Below are positions 1 through 6,780 of a stretch of 10,994 nucleotides of DNA, in pieces; the first letter of the stretch is position 1; every line of letters starts with the position of its first letter. The position numbers and the translations under genes were made by a program. This DNA comes from an uncultured Selenomonadaceae bacterium. Its GTDB lineage: Bacteria > Bacillota > Negativicutes > Selenomonadales > Selenomonadaceae. The DNA lies in the NCBI GenBank assembly GCA_905236255.1, contig CAJOPK010000004.1, forward strand, positions 1-10,994. Reading direction: 5' to 3'. The notes below the pieces were generated by a model that saw only the letters and a list, made by a program, of their open reading frames with translations, ran no database searches and was not told the DNA's origin.

Positions 1-1206
1 ATGCACTTCCTGGATATTTCAGGTGAGGATTTGGCGGCGGCTCATTTTGAATATCAAAACATTGTCGCGGATATTAAACCTTACACGGAATATCACGACA
101 GAAAACCCATTTTGCGCGGTGAAAAGAGAATTAAACTCGGTTACATTTCGCCGGACTTCAGATACCACGCGCTTTTCCCGTTCGTTTTCGGTATCCTTGC
201 CTCTCACAACAAAAAAGATTTTGAAGTCACCTGCTACAGCCTGAACGAAAAAGACGACAATTTGACAGCCGCGATAAAGTCGAACGTCGAGCATTTTGTT
301 GACGTGAACGGCATGACTTACGAAGAAATTGCAAAGAAAATTCACGACGACGAAATTGATATTTTGGTTGACCTTGCGGGACATTCGGCGCGCAGCGGAC
401 TTCCGGTATTGGCATATCGTCCGGCACCGATTCAAGTCAGCGGAATAGGTTATATGTCAACAACCGGCATGAAAGCGGTCGATTATTTCATCACCGACGA
501 AATTGTAGATCCGCCCGGCGAACATGAAAAACTTTTCACCGAAAAACTTATTTATATGCCGAGCCAATTCTGTTATGCACACAGAACCGACGTTCCCACG
601 CCGGAATATGCGCCCTGCACAAAGCGAAATTATGTCGTATTCGGAACAATTTGCCGTTACTCAAAAATGAACGACGATATTTTGAATATTTGGCGGCAGA
701 TTTTGGAACGCGTACCCGGATCGGTTCTGCTTATGCGCGCGCAGGAATTTGCGTCGAATACGACGACCGATCAGGCTTACAATCGAATGAAGGCTCTCGG
801 CTTTAACATGGATCAGGTACTTTTCCGCCCGGCTGTTCCGGATTATATGGCGGAACTCACACACCTTGACATAATTTTGGATTCTTATCCTTACGTTGGC
901 GGTTCCACGACTTTTGACGCGCTTTATATGGGCGTGCCGGTTGTCACTTTCTTCGGAGAACGCCGCAGCACCCGTTTCGGTTTGAGCATTTTGGAAAATA
1001 TCGGTATGGGTGATCTTGCAACAAACTCGGTGCAGGAATATATTGACAGAGCCGTCGGTCTTGCAAACGACGTTGAGGCTTTGGACGTTTTGCATAAAAA
1101 TTTGCGGACGATGATTGTAAAATCGGAAAATCTCGATCCGAAACATTACACGAAATTGCTCGAACAGAAATTTGAAAAAATCTTCCGCGTCGGAAATGAG
1201 GACTGA
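1..1206 (+). CDS. GT41 (SPINDLY/OGT-like) protein glycosyltransferase, C-terminal part
   Basis: This is the catalytic region of a family-41 glycosyltransferase, the O-GlcNAc transferase/SPINDLY group that moves a sugar from a nucleotide-sugar to Ser/Thr of proteins. The N-terminal catalytic half has GYISPDFRYH at residues 47-56 (its His sits where the family has its active-site-region His) and VDLAGHSARSG at 123-133. RPAPIQVSGIGY at 140-151 leads to the C-terminal half. There, LDSYPYVGGSTTFDAL at 293-308 followed by MGVPVV is the nucleotide-sugar binding signature. The TPR-type N-terminal region usual in this family is absent. The ATG at base 1 is probably an internal Met (HFLDIS aligns with a mid-protein segment), so the gene very likely starts upstream of the window. 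In Negativicutes such proteins are thought to modify surface or flagellar proteins; the acceptor here is unknown. The last codons carry the ribosome binding site for polA. Confidence 0.88.
   Translation: MHFLDISGEDLAAAHFEYQNIVADIKPYTEYHDRKPILRGEKRIKLGYISPDFRYHALFPFVFGILASHNKKDFEVTCYSLNEKDDNLTAAIKSNVEHFVDVNGMTYEEIAKKIHDDEIDILVDLAGHSARSGLPVLAYRPAPIQVSGIGYMSTTGMKAVDYFITDEIVDPPGEHEKLFTEKLIYMPSQFCYAHRTDVPTPEYAPCTKRNYVVFGTICRYSKMNDDILNIWRQILERVPGSVLLMRAQEFASNTTTDQAYNRMKALGFNMDQVLFRPAVPDYMAELTHLDIILDSYPYVGGSTTFDALYMGVPVVTFFGERRSTRFGLSILENIGMGDLATNSVQEYIDRAVGLANDVEALDVLHKNLRTMIVKSENLDPKHYTKLLEQKFEKIFRVGNED
1198..1202 (+). promoter_or_regulatory. polA ribosome binding site inside the upstream gene
   Basis: GAGGA overlaps the last two sense codons (GAG GAC) of the glycosyltransferase gene and sits 8 nt before the GTG at 1211. 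This spacing selects GTG 1211 as the polA start over the in-frame upstream candidates at 1172 and 1196, which have no comparable site. The arrangement implies translational coupling. Confidence 0.7.
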
Positions 1207-1210
1207 TGCC

Positions 1211-3757
1211 GTGAAAAAATTTATGGTTGTTGACGGCAGCAGTATTTTCTACCGCGCCTTTTACGCAATGCCCGGACTTACCGCGCCGACCGGCGAATAT
1301 ACCGGCGCGGTTGTCGGTTTTGCAAATGTGATATTGAAACTTCTGCGCGAATTTAATCCGGATTTTGCGGCGGTTGCTTTGGACGTTTCAAAGAAAACTT
1401 TTCGCAGTGAAATATTTTCGGATTACAAAGGCACACGCGAAAAAATGCCGGACGAACTTGCCGCTCAACTTGTTTTGTTGAAAGAGTTTATTGACGTTTT
1501 GGGAATAAAAAAAATCGGCGTTGAAGGTTTTGAAGCGGACGACATTATCGGAACTCTTGCCGGACAAGCCGGAGAAAATTTTGAAGTCGATATAGTGACC
1601 GGCGACCGCGATTCTTTGCAGTTGATAAATTCCTCCGTGCGGGTTTTGCTTACAAAAAATACAAACGTCGAAATTTACGACCGGAAAAAATTTGTTGAAG
1701 AATACGGTTTTGAGCCGCCGATTTTGGTTGATTACAAAAGTCTTGCCGGCGATAATTCCGACAACATTCCGGGCGTTCCGGGAATAGGACAAAAGACGGC
1801 GATTAAACTTTTGAAAGAATTCGGCTCGCTTGAAAATGTTTTGGAAAACGTCGAAAAAATTTCCGCAAAAAAAGTTCGGGAATATATTCAAAATTCGATC
1901 GAACTTGCAAAACTTTCAAAGACGCTTGCCAAAATAAATTGTAACGTTCCGGGAGTTGTTTTTAATACGCCGGATTTTGAGATTAAACCGGATTTGCACA
2001 AAGCCGACGAATTTTGTAACCGGTACGCCTTAAATATCGCAAAGAAAAAAATTCATGAACTCTTTGATTCTGCCGACAATCTTTTTGCGGAGAATTTTTC
2101 CGGCGAAAGCCAACCTGAAAATGTTTTAAATGCACCGGAAGAAATTGTTTCCGGCAATTTTGAACAAATTGCAAATGCGGAAAAAATTTCGTTCGTTCAA
2201 AACAATTCGCGGGTCTTTGTAAAAATTGACGGCGACGAAAAAATTTTTGAGATTGACGACAAAGATTTGAACAAGATTTTTGATTCGTTTGCCGGAAAGG
2301 TTTTCGTTCACAATCTGAAAAAATTTTTGAAGGTTTATGAAGTCAAAGGACTTGAAAGATTTTTTGACATTGAAATTGCGGCTTATCTGCTTTATCCGGA
2401 ACGTGAAAATTATTCGACGGCGGAACTTTTGCCGCTTGAATTTGGCGGCTTGAAACTTCCGGAAAATTCTCCCGCCGCCGGAGTTGTCGCACTTGAAAAA
2501 CTCGGAAATCTTTATGCAAAAAAATTGGAAGAATCCGGTTTAACGAAACTTTATAACGAAGTTGAATTACCTTTGATTAAAGTTTTGGCGGATATGGAAT
2601 TGACCGGCGTTTTCGTCGATGAAAAGCGGCTTGAGGAAAAATCTTCCGAAATGTCCGGGCGAATTGATGAAATTGAAGAAAAAATTTACGATCTTGCCGG
2701 CGAAAAATTCAACATAAATTCACCGAAACAGCTTGCGGAAATTCTTTTTGTCAAGTTGAAATTGCCGGCTCTCAAAAAAACCAAAACCGGCTTTTCCACA
2801 AATGCCGAAGTTTTGGAAGGTTTGAAAAACAAGCATCCGATTGTCGAAAAAATTTTGAACTTCCGGACGCTTGCAAAATTAAAATCCACTTATCTTGACG
2901 GAATAAAAGTTTTGATAAATCCGAAAAGTCATCGGGTGCATACAAACTTTAATCAGACGGTCACGGCAACCGGGCGGCTTTCGAGTTCCGATCCGAATTT
3001 ACAAAATATTCCGGTTCGTACCGAAGAAGGGCGGGAGATTCGCTCACTTTTTGAACCGGGCGAAGGTTACGAATTTTTACTTTCCGCCGATTATTCGCAG
3101 ATTGAACTTCGACTTTTGGCGCATTTGTCCGGCGATGAAAATTTGATTGACGCTTTCCGGAAAAATCAGGACATTCACGCAAGGACGGCGGCCGAAGTTT
3201 TCGGTTTGAATATTGATGAAATCACTCCGGATTTAAGGCGAAAGGCAAAGGCGGTAAATTTCGGAATTGTTTACGGAATCAGTGATTTCGGACTTTCCCG
3301 CGACCTTCACATAAGCCGAAAAGAGGCGGGCGAATATATCGAAAAATATTTCGAGCGTTATCCCGGAGTAAAAAAATTTTTGGACGATACCGTAAAAAAT
3401 GCCCACGAAACCGGATTTGTTACGACAATGTTCGGCAGGCGCAGATATTTGCCGGCAATAAAAAGTCCGAATTTCAATTTGCGCAGTCTTGCCGAAAGAA
3501 TGGCGATGAATACGCCGATTCAGGGAAGTGCGGCGGATATTATAAAACTTGCGATGATTCGTGCGGAGGACGGATTGAAAAATTTAAAAAGCCGGCTGAT
3601 TATTCAAGTCCACGACGAACTTGTAATTGAAACGGCGGAAAACGAACTTGACGAAGTGAAAAAAATAATTCGCCGCGCTATGGAAGAAGTCGTAAATTTG
3701 GCGGTGCCTTTGCCGGTCGACATTCATTTCGGAAAAACTTGGGCGGAAGCAAAGTAG
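1211..3757 (+). CDS. polA: DNA polymerase I
   Basis: Family-A DNA polymerase I of 848 aa, which fills gaps and removes RNA primers during lagging-strand synthesis and excision repair. The 5' nuclease (about 1-290) is intact: VVDGSS near the start, FEADD at 107-111, TGDRDSLQL, and the helix-hairpin-helix GDNSDNIPGVPGIG at 180-193. The middle 3'-5' exonuclease-like domain (about 300-455) lacks its catalytic acids. FVQNNSR stands where the first DxE motif belongs, and HNLKKFLK has no Asp, so proofreading is probably lost, as in Bacillus and Thermus PolA. The polymerase domain has motif A SADYSQIELR (D627, E632), O-helix RRKAKAVNFGIVYG (R676, K680, F684, Y688) and motif C QVHDELV (H801, D802, E803). 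I chose GTG 1211 because the product then starts KKFMVVDGSS as in the family and has a good ribosome binding site. The gene is 4 nt downstream of the glycosyltransferase stop. No convincing terminator follows. Confidence 0.97.
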   Translation: MKKFMVVDGSSIFYRAFYAMPGLTAPTGEYTGAVVGFANVILKLLREFNPDFAAVALDVSKKTFRSEIFSDYKGTREKMPDELAAQLVLLKEFIDVLGIKKIGVEGFEADDIIGTLAGQAGENFEVDIVTGDRDSLQLINSSVRVLLTKNTNVEIYDRKKFVEEYGFEPPILVDYKSLAGDNSDNIPGVPGIGQKTAIKLLKEFGSLENVLENVEKISAKKVREYIQNSIELAKLSKTLAKINCNVPGVVFNTPDFEIKPDLHKADEFCNRYALNIAKKKIHELFDSADNLFAENFSGESQPENVLNAPEEIVSGNFEQIANAEKISFVQNNSRVFVKIDGDEKIFEIDDKDLNKIFDSFAGKVFVHNLKKFLKVYEVKGLERFFDIEIAAYLLYPERENYSTAELLPLEFGGLKLPENSPAAGVVALEKLGNLYAKKLEESGLTKLYNEVELPLIKVLADMELTGVFVDEKRLEEKSSEMSGRIDEIEEKIYDLAGEKFNINSPKQLAEILFVKLKLPALKKTKTGFSTNAEVLEGLKNKHPIVEKILNFRTLAKLKSTYLDGIKVLINPKSHRVHTNFNQTVTATGRLSSSDPNLQNIPVRTEEGREIRSLFEPGEGYEFLLSADYSQIELRLLAHLSGDENLIDAFRKNQDIHARTAAEVFGLNIDEITPDLRRKAKAVNFGIVYGISDFGLSRDLHISRKEAGEYIEKYFERYPGVKKFLDDTVKNAHETGFVTTMFGRRRYLPAIKSPNFNLRSLAERMAMNTPIQGSAADIIKLAMIRAEDGLKNLKSRLIIQVHDELVIETAENELDEVKKIIRRAMEEVVNLAVPLPVDIHFGKTWAEAK

Positions 3758-3821
3758 CGGTCAATGAAAAAGTTTTTTTGGTGAGTCTGAAAAAACTCCG
3801 TAATTTGTCCGAAAAACAGAC

Positions 3822-3850
3822 TTGAAAAAAATAAGCCGGCGGTTTAGAAT
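3822..3850 (+). promoter_or_regulatory. Sigma-70-type promoter for the DUF1858 gene
   Basis: A -35 box TTGAAA (3822-3827) and a -10 box TAGAAT (3845-3850) are separated by exactly 17 nt, each matching consensus at 5 of 6 positions. The expected start near 3857 gives a leader of about 70 nt before the ATG at 3926. It lies in the 168-nt gap after polA, so the small downstream gene need not depend on polA transcription. Confidence 0.65.
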
Positions 3851-3925
3851 ACGTCGGTATTTGAAATTGGCAAAGGTCGCGGATTTTTTGGCGGGCGGCT
3901 TTTGCGGAAAGGTGTTGTGATAAAA

Positions 3926-4174
3926 ATGAAAATTACGAAAGACATGGGAATCATGGAAGTCGTACAAAAATATCCGGACACGATCGGCGTTTTCATGTAT
4001 GCCGGGATGGGGTGTTTGGGTTGCGCGGCATCGCGCTTTGAAAATATCGAACAGGGAGCATCGGCACACGGCATTGACGTTGACGCGCTGATTGACGCGC
4101 TCAATGAAGTGGTCGCGGCCGTCGAATCGGACGGCACTGAAGGAACGGAAGAATCCGTTGCCGTTGCCGGTTAA
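3926..4174 (+). CDS. DUF1858 / hybrid-cluster-associated redox disulfide domain protein
   Basis: A protein of 82 aa whose first about 60 residues match the DUF1858 type (also named hybrid cluster protein-associated redox disulfide domain). It begins MKITKDMGIMEVVQKYP, followed by GMGCLGCAASRFE with a CXXC pair at C30 and C33, then the helix HGIDVDALIDALNEVV. The role of the family is not established; a redox disulfide or metal site at CXXC is inferred. The last about 16 residues are a low-complexity E/G/S/T/V/A tail. ATG 3926 gives the family's normal N-terminus. GTG 3917 in the same frame is possible, because the AAAGG at 3908-3912 lies 13 nt from the ATG and 4 nt from the GTG. The gene has its own promoter, and its TAA overlaps the stop of the convergent hisH. 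No hybrid-cluster-protein gene is nearby. Confidence 0.85.
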   Translation: MKITKDMGIMEVVQKYPDTIGVFMYAGMGCLGCAASRFENIEQGASAHGIDVDALIDALNEVVAAVESDGTEGTEESVAVAG

Positions 4175-4773
4175 AGTTCGACAAAATTTTTTAAGATTTT
4201 AAGACCGACGTCACCGGATTTTTCCGGATGAAACTGCGTCGCAAAAATATTTCCGGATTGAATTCCGGCGGTAATCTTTTCGCCGTAACGGGTTGTTGCG
4301 GCGATTATTTTTTTGTCGGCGGGGAAGGCATGATAGCTGTGAACGAAATAAAAATACACTTCTTCCGGGAGTCCGGCAAAAATTCCGGCGTTTTCAAAAT
4401 CTTCAAGTTTATTCCAGCCCATGTGCGGAATTTTTAAACCTTCCGCCGAAATTTTTTTGACGCGTCCCCGAAAAATTTTCAAACCGTCAACTCCGGGCGA
4501 TTCGTCACTGCCTTCAAACAAAATTTGAAGACCGACGCAAATTCCCAAAAGCGGCTTTTTATTTTTTATCTGTTCCAAAATTGTCGGGATCAATCCGGTT
4601 TTTTCCAAATTTTTCATGCAGTCGCCGAAAGCCCCGACTCCCGGCAAAACAATTTTTTCGGAACTTGTCAAATCTTCCGCCCGGCTTGTAACGGAAACTT
4701 CCGCACCGACGGCGGTCAATGCTTTTTCCACGCTGTATAAATTTCCCACTCCGTAATCAATGACGGCAATCAA
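4171..4773 (-). CDS. hisH: Imidazole glycerol phosphate synthase glutaminase subunit HisH
   Basis: Class-I glutamine amidotransferase of 200 aa. HisH hydrolyses glutamine and passes ammonia to HisF, which converts PRFAR to imidazole glycerol phosphate and AICAR in histidine biosynthesis. The N-terminus IAVIDYGVGNLYSV and the oxyanion strand LPGVGAFG (43-50) are typical. The nucleophile Cys79 lies in GICVGLQILFEGS, and the rest of the triad is His182/Glu184 in QFHPEKSGDVG. The HisH-specific PHMGWN (116-121) and YFVHSYH (142-148) are present. The start is TTG at 4773, with AAGGAGG 9 nt upstream; no better-placed ATG exists. No other his gene lies in the window, so its HisF partner must be elsewhere. 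A HisH paralogue serving sugar amidation is an alternative that the sequence does not favour. A structured RNA element sits immediately upstream of its ribosome binding site. Confidence 0.96.
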   Translation of the reverse strand: MIAVIDYGVGNLYSVEKALTAVGAEVSVTSRAEDLTSSEKIVLPGVGAFGDCMKNLEKTGLIPTILEQIKNKKPLLGICVGLQILFEGSDESPGVDGLKIFRGRVKKISAEGLKIPHMGWNKLEDFENAGIFAGLPEEVYFYFVHSYHAFPADKKIIAATTRYGEKITAGIQSGNIFATQFHPEKSGDVGLKILKNFVEL

Positions 4774-4807
4774 TTTAAAATTCCTCCTTCAATCCGAAAA
4801 CAAAACG

Positions 4808-4870
4808 CCCCGAATCGCAAGGCGGAAACTTGCCGGTAAAACGGTTGAATTTACCGCACGCAATTCGGGG
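4808..4870. terminator. Three-way-junction structure: bidirectional terminator or hisH leader
   Basis: An outer 8-bp perfect stem, CCCCGAAT (4808-4815) with ATTCGGGG (4863-4870), encloses two perfect hairpins. These are GCAAG/CTTGC (4817-4821 with 4829-4833, 7-nt loop) and CGGTAAA/TTTACCG (4834-4840 with 4850-4856, 9-nt loop). The two inner hairpins abut with no spacer. On the + strand it is followed by a T6 run (4872-4877), and on the minus strand by TTTTGTTTT (4805-4797). This fits a factor-independent terminator for the floA operon reading leftward. However, hisH's Shine-Dalgarno begins only about 20 nt beyond it, leaving no room for a promoter, so read-through or attenuation is plausible. 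Confidence 0.6.
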
Positions 4871-4875
4871 ATTTT

Positions 4876-5301
4876 TTATCTTTGACGCAAAGCCTTCGGC
4901 TTTCCGAAAATTTCCGCCAAAATCAACGCTTCCTTTGATGACTCCGGATTTAAACCGAAAACAATATCCGGAAGTTTGGAAGATTCGATTTTTTCCGGCG
5001 TTTCGATTTTTTGCACCGATCGGAAATTTTCCCGATCCCGGATTTTTGTTCGGCGGTAAATTTCTTCCAAATCCATCTCGCGAATTTCCGCTTGAGGAGT
5101 TGTGTCGTTGATTAAAATTGTCGGCTCCTCACCCGGAAAATTCGGATCGTTTGCAAGAGTCGGAATTTCAAAATCCGTCCCGGGTTGATTTTCGGAATTT
5201 ATATCCGGCGGCATTTGAGGCGGCGGCAATTTCTTTTTCGCCAAATTTCCCAAAAGCGAAAACAAAATCCAAAGTGCAATTATCCATTCAAATCCGTCCA
5301 T
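4876..5301 (-). CDS. Small membrane-anchored protein coupled to floA
   Basis: A protein of 141 aa that I do not recognise as a named family. Residues 6-21 (WIIALWILFSLLGNLA) form one hydrophobic segment followed by KKK and a proline-rich stretch (LPPPQMPP, 25-32). This suggests an N-terminal membrane anchor with the bulk cytoplasmic by the positive-inside rule. The middle is acidic and low in complexity, so probably disordered. The C-terminus (about 110-141, including ALILAEIFGKPKALR) looks amphipathic and is the part most likely to be conserved or to bind a partner. ATG 5301 is 3 nt after the floA stop, and its AAGG at 5310-5313 lies inside floA, so the two are translationally coupled and probably work together at the membrane. 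Its TAA is 5 nt before the three-way-junction structure. Confidence 0.75.
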   Translation of the reverse strand: MDGFEWIIALWILFSLLGNLAKKKLPPPQMPPDINSENQPGTDFEIPTLANDPNFPGEEPTILINDTTPQAEIREMDLEEIYRRTKIRDRENFRSVQKIETPEKIESSKLPDIVFGLNPESSKEALILAEIFGKPKALRQR

Positions 5302-5304
5302 GAC

Positions 5305-6303
5305 TTATGCCTTTTCCTTACGTTCGGAAACTTTTTTGCCGGAACCCGCGCGGCTTATCGCGTTTCTCATATCGGTATCCGATTGAACATTCATCATATT
5401 GTAATAATCCATCACGCCGAGTTTCCCGTTTTTGAGTGCCTCAGCCATCGCATGCGGAACGTCCGCCTGAGCTTCAACGACTTTTGCTTCCATTTCCTGC
5501 GTGTAAGCCTTCATTTCCTGTTCACGGGCAACGGCCATCGCACGACGTTCTTCCGCCTTTGCCTGTGCAATTCGTTTGTCGGCTTCCGCCTGATCCGTCT
5601 GAAGTTGCGCACCTATGTTTCTTCCGACATCGACATCGGCAATATCAATCGAAAGAATTTCAAAAGCGGTACCGGCATCAAGACCTTTGCCGAGAACGGT
5701 TTTTGAAATATCATCCGGACTTTCCAAAACGTCCGTATGACTTTCCGAACTGCCGACGGTCGTAACGATACCTTCGCCGACACGGGCAATAATCGTGGGT
5801 TCACCGGCACCTCCGACGAGTCTGTCGATATTTGCGCGAACGGTGACGCGAGCCTTGATTTTAAGTTCGATACCGTTTTTGGCGACTGCCGAAACCACCG
5901 GAGTTTCGATAACTTTCGGATTTACGCTCATTTGAACGGCTTCCAAAACATCGCGACCGGCAAGATCGATCGCCGCCGAACGTTCAAACGGCAAAACAAT
6001 TTGCGCGCGTTGTGAGGCAATAAGCGCATCGACAACTTTATCGACGTTGCCGCCGGCAAGGTAATGGGCTTCGAGCTGATTTACGTTTACGTTCAAGCCG
6101 GCTTTGTTCGCCTTAATCAAAGGCATTACGATTTTGGCAGGCGGAACGCGACGCATTCTCATTCCTATCAAAGTAAAAATCCCGACGTGAACATCTGCGG
6201 CAAGTGCCGAAATCCACAAACCGATCGGTACAAAGTGCAGGAAAACCGCAGCTACCATTATTGCGAATATCACCAGGAATCCCGATCCTATAAGCATTTC
6301 CAT
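5305..6303 (-). CDS. floA: Flotillin-like protein FloA
   Basis: A bacterial flotillin of 332 aa, the usual family length. It scaffolds functional membrane microdomains and affects membrane fluidity and membrane-protein assembly. Residues 3-33 are a hydrophobic membrane-inserting segment, followed by HVGIFTLIGMRMRRVPP. The PHB-type core contains NKAGLNVNVNQLEAHYLAGG, DLAGRDVLEAVQMSVNPKV, RANIDRLVGGAGEPTI and LGKGLDAGTAFEILSIDIAD, nearly word for word the Bacillus FloA/YqfA pattern as I recall it. Residues about 235-290 are the Ala/Glu-rich coiled coil (QAEADKRIAQAKAEERRAMA) used for oligomerisation. ATG 6303 has GGAGG 8 nt upstream. The NfeD-type membrane protein gene that often precedes floA is absent; the IS605-like relic lies there instead. 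Confidence 0.96.
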   Translation of the reverse strand: MEMLIGSGFLVIFAIMVAAVFLHFVPIGLWISALAADVHVGIFTLIGMRMRRVPPAKIVMPLIKANKAGLNVNVNQLEAHYLAGGNVDKVVDALIASQRAQIVLPFERSAAIDLAGRDVLEAVQMSVNPKVIETPVVSAVAKNGIELKIKARVTVRANIDRLVGGAGEPTIIARVGEGIVTTVGSSESHTDVLESPDDISKTVLGKGLDAGTAFEILSIDIADVDVGRNIGAQLQTDQAEADKRIAQAKAEERRAMAVAREQEMKAYTQEMEAKVVEAQADVPHAMAEALKNGKLGVMDYYNMMNVQSDTDMRNAISRAGSGKKVSERKEKA

Positions 6304-6438
6304 TTATAATTCCTCCTCAAAAATTTAATGTTGTTTCGGATTAACCAAATGTGGAGGCTGTCAAAATTTACCGTTGCCGCCGTAATTGTAAACCGGCATC
6401 CCGTTTATTTTTGAATCATGCCTCACAAAATTTTGCAT

Positions 6439-6467
6439 ATTATAACCGTTAAAAATAAGATTTTCAT
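6439..6467 (-). promoter_or_regulatory. Probable floA promoter next to the IS605-like right end
   Basis: Reading the minus strand, a perfect -10 TATAAT (6444-6439) lies 17 nt from ATGAAA (6467-6462), which matches the -35 consensus at 4 of 6. Transcription would begin near 6432, giving floA a leader of about 130 nt. The -35 box begins at the last base of the putative omegaRNA scaffold, so the element's edge may have supplied or displaced it. Confidence 0.5.
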
Positions 6468-6640
6468 TGAACCTCTCCCGGCTAAAGCCGGAAGATTCTT
6501 GAAAAGATTGACGGTCAAGCCGCCTTTATTCTCAAAGGGCTGTCCCAAAGCCACTCACACGGTCACCTCCGAAGAGCCTTCCGCTTACTTTTAACTTCCC
6601 GTACTCTTTGCCGGACTTATACGGTACTACGGTACCGCCT
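6467..6640 (-). ncRNA. omegaRNA (reRNA)-like scaffold of the IS605 right end
   Basis: On the minus strand this stretch resembles the structured RNA at the 3' end of tnpB-type IS605 elements, which guides the TnpB nuclease. It includes a perfect hairpin CGGTAC/GTACCG (6622-6627 with 6632-6637), then AAGTCCGGCAAAGAGTACGG and GAATAAAGGCGGCTTGACCG. The terminal CTTCCGGC/GCCGGGAG hairpin (6475-6494) and GGTTCAA ending at 6467 close it. In functional elements the guide is the roughly 16-20 nt just after this boundary, here about 6451-6466, which is host DNA upstream of floA. The 5' end of the RNA is a guess, and no tnpB is present in cis, so it may be a dead relic or may be used by a TnpB encoded elsewhere. 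Confidence 0.55.
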
Positions 6641-6780
6641 CAAAAACGGTTCAAAGACCGTTGATCAAAATACACTTTTTTAACGTGGCATCCTCCACGA
6701 TGCGATTCTTAACCGGCAATCGCCGTTTGCCGTTCGGCTGAATTTTAATCGTTATCGATACCAATGTCAATATTGGTGCC
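6640..6780. repeat. Cluster of four perfect hairpins inside the relic
   Basis: Four short inverted repeats lie between the scaffold and the left-end hairpin. They are AACGGT/ACCGTT (6645-6650, 6657-6662), CGTGG/CCACG (6684-6688, 6695-6699), CGGCAA/TTGCCG (6714-6719, 6727-6732) and ACCAAT/ATTGGT (6760-6765, 6772-6777). Loops are 6-7 nt. On the minus strand the first is followed by TTTT and could terminate transcription. The density suggests structured RNA rather than coding sequence. Confidence 0.6.

Noticed and set aside
1172..1210. Longer polA product beginning at 1172 or 1196
   Set aside because: Neither start has a ribosome binding site, both add residues not seen in the family, and GTG 1211 has GAGGA at ideal spacing.
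3784..3822. Inverted repeat AGTCTG/CAGACT after polA as a terminator
   Set aside because: The stem is only 6 bp with a 27-nt loop and no T run follows. It also overlaps the promoter region of the next gene.
4808..4870. The three-way junction as a tRNA, hammerhead ribozyme or purine/TPP riboswitch
   Set aside because: There is no T-loop or anticodon arm, no CTGATGA/GAAA hammerhead core, and none of the conserved junction bases of those riboswitches on either strand.
6359..6364. Perfect TTGACA (minus strand) in front of floA as its -35 box
   Set aside because: No acceptable -10 lies 16-19 nt downstream (the 17-nt position reads ATCCGA). The TATAAT at 6444-6439 with its upstream box is better.
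6467..6780. A CRISPR array in the hairpin-rich intergenic region
   Set aside because: The inverted repeats differ from each other and there are no direct repeats with regular spacers.
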